A stretch of DNA of 51,914 nucleotides from positions 1 through 51,914 of the forward strand of contig JARVGK010000022.1 of the NCBI GenBank assembly GCA_029762535.1. Reading direction: 5' to 3'. Made by a program: the position numbers and the translations under genes. Source of the DNA: Thermoplasmatota archaeon (GTDB lineage: Archaea; Thermoplasmatota; Penumbrarchaeia; Penumbrarchaeales; Penumbrarchaeaceae). Every line of letters starts with the position of its first letter. Positions within the stretch are counted from its first letter, which is position 1. Below the pieces are notes generated by a model. That model did not search any database. It was not told where the DNA came from and saw nothing but the letters and a program-made list of their open reading frames with translations. Shown one piece after another: positions 17,383 to 26,166 of this stretch.

Positions 17383-17390
17383 TTTATAAT
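17383..17390 (+). promoter_or_regulatory. TATA box of the adenylate kinase gene
   Basis: TTTATAAT, with expected transcription start near 17411. This supports translation from the ATG at 17438, which has GAGGAG at 17421-17426, rather than from the in-frame ATG at 17411, which would sit at the transcript end. The preceding 120 nt (17262-17380) hold no gene. Confidence 0.6.
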
Positions 17391-17437
17391 AGGGAACATT
17401 ACACGTCGCGATGATAGAAAGAGGAGATATCCAAAAC

Positions 17438-18223
17438 ATGGTCGTCATGGGAAAGTCCGGGGCCGGAAAGCAGCCCCGGATCGATGTACTGGTAAAGGAG
17501 TTCGGCCTTGTCCAGCTCTCGACCGGGAACATCTTCAGGGAATACGTAGGGGCATTCGATCGTTCCGGGTTCAAGGGGGATCTCGAACGGTTCTACGATG
17601 CCGAGCGTGACACCTTCGTTCCGGACGATGTCATCATTGGCGCGATAAGGGAGCAGCTCGGGAACGTCGATGACGCACGGTCCGTGATGCTGGGGCTCAA
17701 GGCGAAGTACTTCATGAACTCCGGAAGGTTCGTTCCCAACAGTTCCACGAACGAGCTGTTCGCGGAATATTTCTCCAAGGGGGACTACAAGGGATTCGTC
17801 CTTGACGGTTATCCGAGGACACCGGACCAATCCAGCTTTCTTCTGGATCTGTGCGCCGATAAGGGAACGAAGGTTGACCTGGTCCTTCTGGTCGAGAACG
17901 AGGACGAGCTCATAATCGAGAGGACGATGGGCAGAAGGATCTGCAAAAAATGCGGCAAGGTCTATCACGTCAAATTCAAGCCTTCAAAGGATGGGATGAA
18001 CTGTGATATATGCAATATCCCGCTCATTCAGCGGGCGGATGATACCGAGGAGAAGATAAGGACTCGGCTTGCGGAATACTACGACAAGGCCGTACCGGCC
18101 CTCGCCGTCCTTGAGAAGGCGGGAATACCCGTCGCTCGCGTCCCAGGAAACCTTCCGGTGTTCACGGACGAGGCGGTCAGAGAGTCCGTGATGATCGCGA
18201 TCTCTCCTTATCTGAAAGGATAG
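17438..18223 (+). CDS. adk: Adenylate kinase with zinc lid and altered P-loop
   Basis: Predicted to interconvert AMP + ATP and 2 ADP. From the ATG at 17438: P-loop GKSGAGKQPR at residues 5-14, nucleotide-binding STGN, the DGYPRT motif, and a lid with two Cys pairs (CKKC and CDIC) that should bind zinc. Odd points: the family P-loop GxPGxGKGT reads GKQPR here, losing the small residue and Thr after the invariant Lys; STGD is STGN; and about 35 extra residues lie between the AMP-binding helices and DGYPRT. The fold and lid still make adenylate kinase the best call, though a different nucleoside monophosphate is possible. The ATG at 17411 would add nine residues but lacks an SD. The 3' end overlaps the convergent HAD gene by 16 nt. 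Confidence 0.8.
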   Translation: MVVMGKSGAGKQPRIDVLVKEFGLVQLSTGNIFREYVGAFDRSGFKGDLERFYDAERDTFVPDDVIIGAIREQLGNVDDARSVMLGLKAKYFMNSGRFVPNSSTNELFAEYFSKGDYKGFVLDGYPRTPDQSSFLLDLCADKGTKVDLVLLVENEDELIIERTMGRRICKKCGKVYHVKFKPSKDGMNCDICNIPLIQRADDTEEKIRTRLAEYYDKAVPALAVLEKAGIPVARVPGNLPVFTDEAVRESVMIAISPYLKG

Positions 18224-19038
18224 GACCGGACAAGGTCCAGAAGGTTCGGGTAAACGGGCGTATCCACGTCGCCCGGTTGATCCCCATCCCCTGTGAGGAC
18301 AAGGGCCACGTGCGTGCCGCACTTGGAACCGGATGCGATATCGGTATCCATCCGATCCCCGATCATTATTATCTCGGAAGGTTCCAGGCCGAGCTCCTCG
18401 ATGGCCATCCTGGTAGAGAACTCATGCGGCTTTCCAACGATGATAGGCTCGACGCCCGTGCACGTTCTGAGCGCGCAGATGATCGTCCCGGCTCCGGGGA
18501 TGGCCCCGCCCTCCTTCCAAGGAAGGGTCGGGTCCTCGTTGGTCGCCACGAAGAGCGCTCCCTTCCTTATGTGATGCATGGCATCGGCGAGCTTGGCGTA
18601 GGTCACGTGGCGGTCGAGACCGGCGACCACGGCGTACACATCGATGTCCTGTATGGGGAATGACAGTTTGGCTGAATTGGAGGATGTGGCATGGGTTCTT
18701 TCGAAGTTTTCCCCTCCGCATGGATGGACATCATGACCGTCCCTTCTCAGCTCCTCTATCAATCCCCGCTCCCCGAGGACAAGGCATCGGGACCTCCCAT
18801 TCGTTCCAAGGAGATATCTGGATGCCGCGATGGCCGAACTGATGACCGGTGCCAGGGGATAACCCATTCCCAGAAGCCTTTCGTGGAACATCTCTCTGGT
18901 CATCGTGGAGTTATTGGAAAGATACAGTATCTTCAACCCTGCATCCTGCATGGTGTTGACGGCCTCGACAGAGCCTGGGATGGGCTCGGATCCCCTCCAT
19001 AGCACCCCGTCAAGGTCGAGTATCGCCCCTCTGATCAT
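18208..19038 (-). CDS. HAD superfamily IIA phosphatase (NagD/p-nitrophenylphosphatase-like)
   Basis: All four HAD motifs are present: DLDGV near the N-terminus (nucleophile and acid Asp), LSNNS (motif II), GKP (motif III lysine) and GDRMDTDI (motif IV). A C2-type cap lies between motifs II and III, as in NagD-like enzymes that remove phosphate from small sugars, glycerol phosphate or nucleotides. The substrate cannot be read from sequence. The ATG at 19038 has GGAG upstream; a GTG at 19047 would add three residues. It overlaps the end of the upstream HAD gene, so the pair is probably translated together from one transcript with the DUF4350-like gene. Its tail overlaps the adenylate kinase gene by 16 nt. 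Confidence 0.85.
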   Translation of the reverse strand: MIRGAILDLDGVLWRGSEPIPGSVEAVNTMQDAGLKILYLSNNSTMTREMFHERLLGMGYPLAPVISSAIAASRYLLGTNGRSRCLVLGERGLIEELRRDGHDVHPCGGENFERTHATSSNSAKLSFPIQDIDVYAVVAGLDRHVTYAKLADAMHHIRKGALFVATNEDPTLPWKEGGAIPGAGTIICALRTCTGVEPIIVGKPHEFSTRMAIEELGLEPSEIIMIGDRMDTDIASGSKCGTHVALVLTGDGDQPGDVDTPVYPNLLDLVRSYPFR

Positions 19039-19721
19039 CCCCCCCACTCCCTTATTAGCTCGTATGCCGTTCCTATGTTCTCTACGATGGCATCGGGGTA
19101 CGCCTCGTTGCCGTATCTTATCCTATCTTCCATTATCCTTTCGATCTGCCTCTTACCCCTGCCGGTCGTGACCAGGATCGACCGGCATCCCGCCCTGTGG
19201 CCGGCCATGATGTCCTTGAGATGATCTCCTATCATGAAGGAGGATGGAATGTCCACGTCGTGTTCGAGGGCCGCCCGGAGGAGCATACCAGGCCCCGGCT
19301 TCCTGTCGATGCTTTCGGCGATGTATGGTTCGATCACGCCCTCGTCATGGTACGGACAGTAATAATAAGCATCCCATGGGGGGCCATCGTCGCCCAGTAG
19401 GTCCCAAAGCCTCCTTGTGAAGGAGAGCATGTCCTCCTCCGTGAAGGAGCCGAGAGCTATCCCGCCCTGATTTGTGACCACAAGCCTCAGAAGCCCCATG
19501 GAGTCGAAACCATTTAGCGCCTTGCGGGCGCCATGGATGATGTTCATCGAGGAAGGGCCCCTCCTGTCCTGATCGTCGGTGCATAGGACGCCGTCGCGGT
19601 CTATGAAGACGGCCTTGTTGGACCCCCTGGCGTGAGGAGCCGCCCTGGGCGTGGATGGTCTGGAAGGCATTTGAACTCGAAGCGCTCGCATTTCTGATGC
19701 TTTCAGCTCGATCCCCTGCAT
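19035..19721 (-). CDS. HAD superfamily IIIA phosphatase (GmhB/HisB-N-like)
   Basis: Motifs: FIDRDGVL (catalytic Asp pair), VTNQGG, CPYH, RKPGPGML and IGDHLKDI. This is the signature of D-glycero-D-manno-heptose-1,7-bisphosphate phosphatase and histidinol-phosphate phosphatase. The zinc-loop region keeps the CPYH string, but the other usual Cys residues are not obvious. An N-terminal stretch of about 35 residues precedes the first motif and may be partly untranslated; alternative Met codons are residues 11 and 18. It starts 1 nt after the DUF4350-like gene and overlaps the next HAD gene by 4 nt or more, so this is one operon. A role in heptose or other sugar-phosphate metabolism for surface glycans is plausible but inferred. 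Confidence 0.8.
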   Translation of the reverse strand: MQGIELKASEMRALRVQMPSRPSTPRAAPHARGSNKAVFIDRDGVLCTDDQDRRGPSSMNIIHGARKALNGFDSMGLLRLVVTNQGGIALGSFTEEDMLSFTRRLWDLLGDDGPPWDAYYYCPYHDEGVIEPYIAESIDRKPGPGMLLRAALEHDVDIPSSFMIGDHLKDIMAGHRAGCRSILVTTGRGKRQIERIMEDRIRYGNEAYPDAIVENIGTAYELIREWGG

Positions 19722-19722
19722 C

Positions 19723-20601
19723 CTACAGGACCGTCCTGTGAGGTGATCTCGAGGAGGCCTGCTTGGAAGGATCGAACAGAATGCTCCCTCCCTCGGGCAG
19801 CAGGGTTACGATGTATGAGCGCGTGAAGGCCTCGTTGTCCTCCAATTTGAACACGTTGTCGGTAAAGAGACCCGTTGTCGAGAAGAACACGATCCCTCCG
19901 CCGTTATCTCCGAGCTGATACTCCACCGCTATGGGGCCGAAGGGTTTGTAAAGGTCCGAGAGCTCCTGGACGTAGTTGCGGTTGAGGTCCACGACAGTGA
20001 GCTGTTTGGTCGTCTTGAGTACGACGTTGCCGCTGCCTGTATGGTTCAGGCCCATGGGATCGTGGGTGATAACGTTCAGGATCCTGCCGTTTATGTTCGC
20101 CTGGGTCTTGACGAATGACCTGTTTCCCTGAAATCCGGTGTCGCTCTCTCCCTGCATGGCCTGGACGATGTACGGATGTCCCAGGAATTCCACCTCACCG
20201 TTCCCCGTGGACTTGGGGATAAGGCCAAGGTCGTTGGCCAGGGTCCCGTCGTCGGCAACGAGAACCTTTCCGCCCGAATGGATGAAATCCCTGATGGTGA
20301 AGAACTCGCTGGAGTTTAGCGGTTTTTCTATTCCTATAAGCATATAGAGGGTCTTCGAGGGGTCATCGGTAGTGGACAGGGTCATCGGGGAGGAGACCTC
20401 GTAATACTTGATGGTGGAGAAATCGTTCACCGTTCTCTTGAAGCCTTTGAGATCGCTCCAGGGGCCGCTCTCTATGCGCTCCTTCTCCTTTGGTTCCCCC
20501 CGCGGACCCCAGACAATGAGGCCGATCATGAAAAGCATGGCCACGACGATGAAGGCCGCTACGACTATCCTTCCCTTTCTTTCGGTCGATATGGGGCTCA
20601 C
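19723..20601 (-). CDS. DUF4350-like membrane-anchored protein
   Basis: A 292-residue protein with one N-terminal hydrophobic helix (about residues 12-32) and a soluble domain predicted to lie outside. It contains the string SGGKVLVADDGT after FFTIRDFIH, typical of DUF4350-type domains (a glutamine-amidotransferase-like fold often found with MoxR ATPases). The protein at 45968-47083 has a matching string (SGGKVLLADD), so the two look like paralogues. Function is unknown; the family may sense or assemble envelope components. The GTG start at 20601 heads a three-gene minus-strand unit with the two HAD phosphatases. It is divergent from the glycosyltransferase gene, with about 170 nt of shared promoter DNA between them. 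Confidence 0.7.
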   Translation of the reverse strand: MSPISTERKGRIVVAAFIVVAMLFMIGLIVWGPRGEPKEKERIESGPWSDLKGFKRTVNDFSTIKYYEVSSPMTLSTTDDPSKTLYMLIGIEKPLNSSEFFTIRDFIHSGGKVLVADDGTLANDLGLIPKSTGNGEVEFLGHPYIVQAMQGESDTGFQGNRSFVKTQANINGRILNVITHDPMGLNHTGSGNVVLKTTKQLTVVDLNRNYVQELSDLYKPFGPIAVEYQLGDNGGGIVFFSTTGLFTDNVFKLEDNEAFTRSYIVTLLPEGGSILFDPSKQASSRSPHRTVL

Positions 20602-20732
20602 GCTCGAACAAAAGGCGTGGCGTATTTCTAATTTACGCCTTCATGCATCAAATTCATTCTCCCCATGATACCTCTTCACCCATTACGGTAAAGAGGGGGA
20701 TCCGAATATCGATCATCGTTCAATGGACAATA

Positions 20733-20740
20733 AGATATAC
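20733..20740 (+). promoter_or_regulatory. Candidate TATA box of the glycosyltransferase gene
   Basis: AGATATAC in the 170-nt divergent region. The expected transcription start is near 20762, which excludes the upstream in-frame ATG at 20643 and supports the TTG at 20772. Confidence 0.45.
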
Positions 20741-20771
20741 AGACTCGGCGATAACCGTCCAAGGTGTATTG

Positions 20772-22001
20772 TTGAAACTCTGCATGATATCATCGGAGTA
20801 TCCGCCCAAGTGGGGCGGCGTGGGAGTGGTAACATACTATCTGGCCACATGGATGGCGAAGCTCGGTCATGAGGTCCATGTTGTGACGAGGAAACAAAAC
20901 ATAGGTTACGAGCCGTCCCATGAGAACATACACATCCATCCAGTACCCTGGCTCAAGCTCCCGCTTTTGTTTACCACTTCCTTCGGAAAGAACGCCGTGA
21001 GATGGTACAGGGATTCGGGCATGGATTTCGACCTGGTGCACGTCCACTCCAACATGGCCCTGATACCCGAGAGATATTACGACATATTCAGATGCCCGGT
21101 CGTCACCACGATGCACGGGACGTGGTGGGGTGAGAGATCGACGATATCGTTGAAGGACCTCACCCCATCGATCTCCACCGTTAACGATCTCGCGATCCTC
21201 TATCTCGGCCCCCTGATGGACAGGTACGAAGATCTGGCCCTTAAAAGGTCGAACGCTGTTGTGATAGAGTCGCTCACCGAGTGCAGGGATATAAAGAGAA
21301 GAGGGGTGAAGAACCGATACGGCAGGTGGATAAGGCTTCCTCCGGGAATAGATACGAATGAGTTCCATCCATCGAAGAACGATGAACAGCTCAGAGAGAA
21401 GGCCCTCGGCGGATCGGATGGAAAACTCATCGTATCCGTGGGTAGGTGGGCGGCGAGAAAGGGCATAAGGGAGGTCCTCGGGGTCTTCGAAAAAATATGG
21501 GAGAGCAGGAAGGACGTCGTTCTCGCCCTGGTCGGATGGGGTCCTCTCGAAGGTGAGATAGAACGGAGGATCAAAAAGAGCGGTCTCGGAGGCTCTATAA
21601 GGACGTATAGGTCCATGCCCTCAGGGGAAATGCAGTCCCTGGTGGCCTCCGCCGACCTGGCGCTCTTCCACAGCTACTGGGAGGGTTTCGGATTGACGGT
21701 AGGGGAGGCATTATCCTCGGGGACACCTGTATCGGCGACCGCCGTCGGGGGCGCACCGGAGATGGTCCCGGAATCCTGCGGTAGGCTCGTCAGGGTAGGC
21801 GACGTGAGATCACAGGCCAGGGATGTCCTCGCGCTTCTGAAAAGGGATGATCTCCGTGAGATGGGTTTGAAGGGCAGGGAGCATATCGAGTCGTTCTGTT
21901 CCTGGGACCTGGTCGCGAAGCGGACGCAGTCCCTTTATGAATGGGTCCTTGAGGATCCCGAGAACGAGGGCACCTGGAGAGACGGTTTCGAACATTGCTA
22001 G
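20772..22001 (+). CDS. Family 4 (GT-B) glycosyltransferase
   Basis: A GT4/RfaG-type transferase, predicted to move a sugar from a nucleotide donor to a lipid, glycan or protein acceptor at the inner membrane face. Visible: the N-terminal EYPPKWGGVGVV loop, TMHGTWWG, the C-terminal-domain start VGRWAARKG, and the donor-binding EGFGLTVGEALSSGTP (E-x7-E) followed by GGAPEMV. About 410 residues, normal for the family. Start: the first family strand is LLKLCMISSEYPP; a TTG at 20772 follows AAGGTG (20761-20766). The longer frame from 20643 adds a stretch unlike the family and lies upstream of the likely transcription start. Substrate unknown; the nearby epimerase and phosphohexomutase suggest surface-glycan building. 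Confidence 0.88.
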   Translation: MKLCMISSEYPPKWGGVGVVTYYLATWMAKLGHEVHVVTRKQNIGYEPSHENIHIHPVPWLKLPLLFTTSFGKNAVRWYRDSGMDFDLVHVHSNMALIPERYYDIFRCPVVTTMHGTWWGERSTISLKDLTPSISTVNDLAILYLGPLMDRYEDLALKRSNAVVIESLTECRDIKRRGVKNRYGRWIRLPPGIDTNEFHPSKNDEQLREKALGGSDGKLIVSVGRWAARKGIREVLGVFEKIWESRKDVVLALVGWGPLEGEIERRIKKSGLGGSIRTYRSMPSGEMQSLVASADLALFHSYWEGFGLTVGEALSSGTPVSATAVGGAPEMVPESCGRLVRVGDVRSQARDVLALLKRDDLREMGLKGREHIESFCSWDLVAKRTQSLYEWVLEDPENEGTWRDGFEHC

Positions 22002-22071
22002 CAAATGATGCTGATCCGTCTCGATCAAAATCGCCGATAGTTGCATATCCATCGAGGGCGGTCGTGGTCCG

Positions 22072-24849
22072 TTGCCCAAGGAATCACACGACAGCGAAGG
22101 ATACCATGCCCTTGATGTGGATGAGGTAATGCGCCGGTTGGGAACCTCGCTGAAAGGACTAGATCAGAAGACCGCAGAAAGAAGATTGACCCGGGATGGG
22201 CCGAACGAGATCCCCAAGGTGAAGAGGTCATTCCTTCGCAGCATGGCCCCCCAGATATTCGATTTCGTCATCCTTCTTCTCATCTGTATCGCCCTGATAA
22301 TGGCTTTCCTGACATGGCTCTTCCCGGAGAACGAATCCACCTCGTTCGAGACATCGATCGCGATCGTTTTCGTTATCCTTCTAAGCTGGATCCTGATAAT
22401 AATCCAGATGTACTCGGCCGAGAGGTCCCTCGAATCGCTGAGGAGGATAAGCGTGGGAAAGGCGAATGTCCTGAGGGATGGAAGATGGGTCCAGGTACCG
22501 CGGGTAAAACTCGTGATAGGCGATATTGTCAGGATAACCGAGGGAGATAGGTTACCCGCGGACATGAGGATGATAACGAGCGAGGGTCTCATGGTGGACG
22601 AATCCTCGCTCACAGGAGAGTCGATCACCGTCGAAAAGGACCCTGAACCTGTTGGATCGCCCGTTCCGTCCCTTCATGAGATGACGAGCATGGCGTTCAT
22701 GTCAACGGTCGTGACCCGCGGAACGGCAGAGGGTGTGGTCACCGGCGTTGGCGTTGGAACCGAACTTGGAAAGATCGCGAACGAGATCAGGGACGCACCC
22801 GAGCCTCAGATCCCCCTGCAGAAGAAGATGAGCCAGCTTGCCAGGACACTGTCGATGATCCTTTTCGTCCTGATATTCCTTCTCTTCATTATCCAGATCC
22901 TCAGGCTTTGGATGCGAGGCGACCTCGCACCGGAAACCGCTGTGGAGCAGTTGGTGAACGCGGTGATACTGAGCGTGGTCGCCGTGCCCTGGAGCTTTCC
23001 GATCATCACCACGTCCGTCATGGTAAGGGGAATGATGTATCTCGTGAAGGAGAACGCCATAGTTAGGAGGGTCGCATCCATAGAGGCATTGGGGAGGGTC
23101 AGTGTCATATGTTCCGATAAGACCGGGACGATGACCGAGAACGCAATGACCGTTAGGAAGATCTATCAGGATGATAAGACCTTCGACGTGACGGGATCCG
23201 GATACGAACCAAAGGGTTCCGTGACGCTGAATGGGTCGGAGATCGATGTAGGGAAGGACCATTTCCTCAGCTTGATGCTCGAAGCGGCGTGTCTAGTCAA
23301 TGACGCCAGGTTGATAGAAGAGGGGAAAAAATGGCACATCCTGGGGGATCCCACGGAGGGAGCACTCAAGACACTGGGAATGAAGGCAGGTCTGGGCAGG
23401 GAACTCGGGGATCATAGTTCGATCCGGGAGGTGTCCTTCTCTTCCGATCGAAAGATGATGACCAAGGTGTTCCCAAAGGGCAAGAACCACGTCGCCTATG
23501 TCAAGGGCGGGTTCGAAGCCATCGTAGGGTCCTGCGATCGTATGCTCCATAACGGTGAGGTCGTGGAGATGGACAAGGGTCTCCTGAAAAAGGCCATGGA
23601 GGCGAATGACAAGATCAGCTCAGATGCCATGCGGACATTGGCATTCGCTTACAGGGATATAGAAGGTCCTCTCGATGAAATGTCCGATGCCGACCTCGAG
23701 AGCCATTTGACCTTCCTTGGCCTTGTAGGGATGGTCGATCCGCCAAAAAAGGGTGTTAAGGATGCCGTTATGAAGTGCCACGCCGCGGGGATTAAGGTCG
23801 TGATGATCACGGGGGACAGCAAGGTCACCGCCGCCTCCATAGCAAGGGAGCTGGGAGTTCTAAGGAATGGTGACCTGATAATCGAGGGCTCTCAGATGCC
23901 GATAGACCCGAAAATGCTCGGGGACGTGAAGGTCTTTTGCAGGGTCAACCCCAAACAGAAGGTGGATATCGTAAAGGCATACAGGAAAAGCGGCCACATA
24001 ATCGCCATGACCGGGGACGGAACGAACGATGCCGCGGCACTGAAGAACGCGGATGTCGGAGTGGCGATGGGGCTGAACGGGGTGGACGTGGCGAAGGAGG
24101 CCTCGCAGATAATACTCGCCGATGACAATTTCTCGACCCTGGTCACGGCGGTCCATCGGGGCAGGCAGATATTCGACAATATCAGAAAGAGCATAACCTA
24201 CCAGATATACACCAATATCGGTGAGCTGAGCGTGATGTTCTTCGGGTCGCTTATATTCTTGGAGCAGATGATGACCGATAAACATCTCCTGTTCCTTTAT
24301 TTCTCCACCCACATATTCCCGGTGGCGGCCCTTGTTCTGGACAGAACATCGGCGAGCGTCATGAAGGAGCCCCCCCGTGATGTTAAGGAAGGCATAGTGT
24401 CAAGCAAGGTCCTGGGATCGCTTGCGGTAATGATCCTCACGATGGCCATGATCTCCCTTTCGCTCTTTTTTCTACTCAACAGGGGGATCGTGGATATTGG
24501 GATAGAAGGGGATGTCATCGGCACGGTCCAGACCATGATACTTGTGTTCATGGTTTGGGCAGAGAGCTTCAATCTCTTCAACAGCCTTTCCCTGAGGGGA
24601 TCGCTGATCAGGCAGATCAAAGAGAAGAACATCCTCCTTCCGATCCTGCTGACGATGGTCCCGATAGCGGCGCTCACGTCACTGATGTATTTCGGAAATT
24701 GGGGCCAAGGTTTGGACCTTGTCCGTTTGACCCCGCTCCAGTACTCGATATCGGTATTGTCCGGTTCCTTGATCATACCGATCGTCGAGTTCTGGAAGAT
24801 ATACCTGCGTTTCTTGTGGAGAAGAAAATATCAAACATTGCGGTCCTGA
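22072..24849 (+). CDS. P2-type cation-transporting P-type ATPase with non-canonical ion site
   Basis: A 925-residue ATP-driven ion pump. Visible in order: actuator motif TGES, M4, phosphorylation motif CSDKTGTMTEN (Asp349), KG-containing nucleotide domain, MITGDSKVTA, the hinge TGDGTNDAAAL, and about ten membrane helices. The overall layout fits calcium or sodium/proton P2 pumps. Odd: M4 reads PWSFP at 306-310 where calcium pumps have PEGLP, so the ion-ligand Glu is Trp; M6 reads STHIFP near 745-750 where TDGLPA is usual, so its Asp is His747. The M5 NIGE pair is kept. The transported ion is therefore uncertain. Start: TTG at 22072, with a purine-rich GAGGGCGGT about 10 nt upstream. It follows the glycosyltransferase by 70 nt. 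Confidence 0.85.
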   Translation: MPKESHDSEGYHALDVDEVMRRLGTSLKGLDQKTAERRLTRDGPNEIPKVKRSFLRSMAPQIFDFVILLLICIALIMAFLTWLFPENESTSFETSIAIVFVILLSWILIIIQMYSAERSLESLRRISVGKANVLRDGRWVQVPRVKLVIGDIVRITEGDRLPADMRMITSEGLMVDESSLTGESITVEKDPEPVGSPVPSLHEMTSMAFMSTVVTRGTAEGVVTGVGVGTELGKIANEIRDAPEPQIPLQKKMSQLARTLSMILFVLIFLLFIIQILRLWMRGDLAPETAVEQLVNAVILSVVAVPWSFPIITTSVMVRGMMYLVKENAIVRRVASIEALGRVSVICSDKTGTMTENAMTVRKIYQDDKTFDVTGSGYEPKGSVTLNGSEIDVGKDHFLSLMLEAACLVNDARLIEEGKKWHILGDPTEGALKTLGMKAGLGRELGDHSSIREVSFSSDRKMMTKVFPKGKNHVAYVKGGFEAIVGSCDRMLHNGEVVEMDKGLLKKAMEANDKISSDAMRTLAFAYRDIEGPLDEMSDADLESHLTFLGLVGMVDPPKKGVKDAVMKCHAAGIKVVMITGDSKVTAASIARELGVLRNGDLIIEGSQMPIDPKMLGDVKVFCRVNPKQKVDIVKAYRKSGHIIAMTGDGTNDAAALKNADVGVAMGLNGVDVAKEASQIILADDNFSTLVTAVHRGRQIFDNIRKSITYQIYTNIGELSVMFFGSLIFLEQMMTDKHLLFLYFSTHIFPVAALVLDRTSASVMKEPPRDVKEGIVSSKVLGSLAVMILTMAMISLSLFFLLNRGIVDIGIEGDVIGTVQTMILVFMVWAESFNLFNSLSLRGSLIRQIKEKNILLPILLTMVPIAALTSLMYFGNWGQGLDLVRLTPLQYSISVLSGSLIIPIVEFWKIYLRFLWRRKYQTLRS

Positions 24850-24858
24850 ACGACATGA

Positions 24859-24868
24859 ATAAATATAC
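24859..24868 (+). promoter_or_regulatory. TATA box for the 24887 gene, apparently leaderless
   Basis: AATAAATATA ends 19 nt before the ATG at 24887 and no SD is seen, so the transcript probably begins at or next to the start codon. Confidence 0.5.
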
Positions 24869-24886
24869 ACTGTATGTTCCCAATAC

Positions 24887-26125
24887 ATGAAGGACACCCT
24901 GCATAATATCATAACGGGCCTTCTTCATCGATGGGAGGGATCCACTCCATACAAGCTGTTCGAGACGGATCTCGCCAGAAAGACACGTTTCACTAAGATA
25001 TTCCAGTTCTTCTTTCCTGCCTTGTTATTCGTATCGTTCATGGTCCTCACCGTCTCCATGCTCTACTTTCAGAAGGGTTGGGATGTGTCAAAGGAACTCC
25101 TGTCCGGTTGGATATTCTATCTCCTGCCCCCGCTTGGAAAGGAGATAATCATACCGACGCGTGTAGCATCAGGGGTTCCATCATATTACATCGGTTTCGC
25201 GACCTTCTGGGTGGACCTGTGCGTATGCCTCTTCCTGACCTGGAACTACGATTGGGTCAAGAGGATACCGTGGGTAGGAAAGGCAATGCTAAGGACGGAG
25301 CAGAAGGGACGGGACAGGGTCAAGAGCTCCAGATGGTTTCGAAGGGCTGTGTTCCTGATGGTCACATCGGTCGTTTTCATACCTTTACAGGGTTCCGGCG
25401 GCGTGGGAGGGACGCTCCTGGGAAGGGTGGTGGGACTTCATCCTTATCTCGTTGTTCTCGCGGTCGGCCTCGGTTCACTATTGGGATCATACGCGTATGG
25501 GGCGTTTTCCGAAGCGATGGTCGGAGTGATGGAGGAATCCACGGTCTTTATTTTCATAAGTGAGGTCAACATCCTCCAGATCCTCGCGGTAGGGATCGCG
25601 GTGGGTTTGCTCATCTATGTTATCAGGAACCCGAGAAAGGCCACGGAAGACACGGGAAGACTTCTGTCGAACGCCCTGGACGCTGCCGGCAAGGGGATCC
25701 TTCTGATCGGTGACAGTGGGGAAGAGGCGACGCATCTGACCTTCAGGGGCGTGAGGGATACATTGACCCTCCTGGACAAGGTAGGTGATAGAGTGGACGA
25801 CATCAACCTGGAGTTGGTGACCATGCCGATCGGATTAATGGGACCATCTGGCAGGGAGATTGCACTGAACGCGAAGGTGCTGGGAAAGAAGAGGCTCAGG
25901 TATGCCAAGGACCTCACCGGCAGGTTCATCGAAGCCGGTTTGGCCCTCAGCGAGAGGGCAGCATCCCTAACGATGAGGAAGGCAGGGGAGTACGGCAAGG
26001 GAGGGGTGGATATCGCCAAGAACGGTGTGGGCAACGCCACGAACGTCCTGATAAAATCAGCCGACAGGTTGGGTGCAAAGAGGAAGGAACCCGACGCCGG
26101 AAATGGAACGAGAGTAGAGGAATAG
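24887..26125 (+). CDS. Polytopic membrane protein, possibly small-multidrug-export-like family
   Basis: A 412-residue protein with about five to six hydrophobic segments in the first 250 residues (around 40-65, 75-95, 105-125, 155-175, 185-210, 230-250), then a hydrophilic tail of about 160 residues rich in Lys, Arg and Gly. The membrane part has a central GKEIIIPTRVASGVP string and a Gly-rich GVGGTLLGR segment, reminiscent of the family annotated as putative small multidrug export proteins. That resemblance is weak and a transport role is not shown. The cytoplasmic tail has repeated helical segments that may form coiled coils. It has its own promoter and seems to be translated from a leaderless transcript. 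Confidence 0.6.
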   Translation: MKDTLHNIITGLLHRWEGSTPYKLFETDLARKTRFTKIFQFFFPALLFVSFMVLTVSMLYFQKGWDVSKELLSGWIFYLLPPLGKEIIIPTRVASGVPSYYIGFATFWVDLCVCLFLTWNYDWVKRIPWVGKAMLRTEQKGRDRVKSSRWFRRAVFLMVTSVVFIPLQGSGGVGGTLLGRVVGLHPYLVVLAVGLGSLLGSYAYGAFSEAMVGVMEESTVFIFISEVNILQILAVGIAVGLLIYVIRNPRKATEDTGRLLSNALDAAGKGILLIGDSGEEATHLTFRGVRDTLTLLDKVGDRVDDINLELVTMPIGLMGPSGREIALNAKVLGKKRLRYAKDLTGRFIEAGLALSERAASLTMRKAGEYGKGGVDIAKNGVGNATNVLIKSADRLGAKRKEPDAGNGTRVEE

Positions 26126-26135
26126 CCCCGACAAA

Positions 26136-26145
26136 GATATAATAA
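26136..26145 (+). promoter_or_regulatory. TATA box of the epimerase gene (leaderless)
   Basis: GATATAATAA is centred 27 nt before the ATG at 26167, the spacing expected between TATA box and transcription start, so the mRNA should begin at the start codon. Confidence 0.6.
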
Positions 26146-26166
26146 CGATCAGGCCTTGGAGCGATC

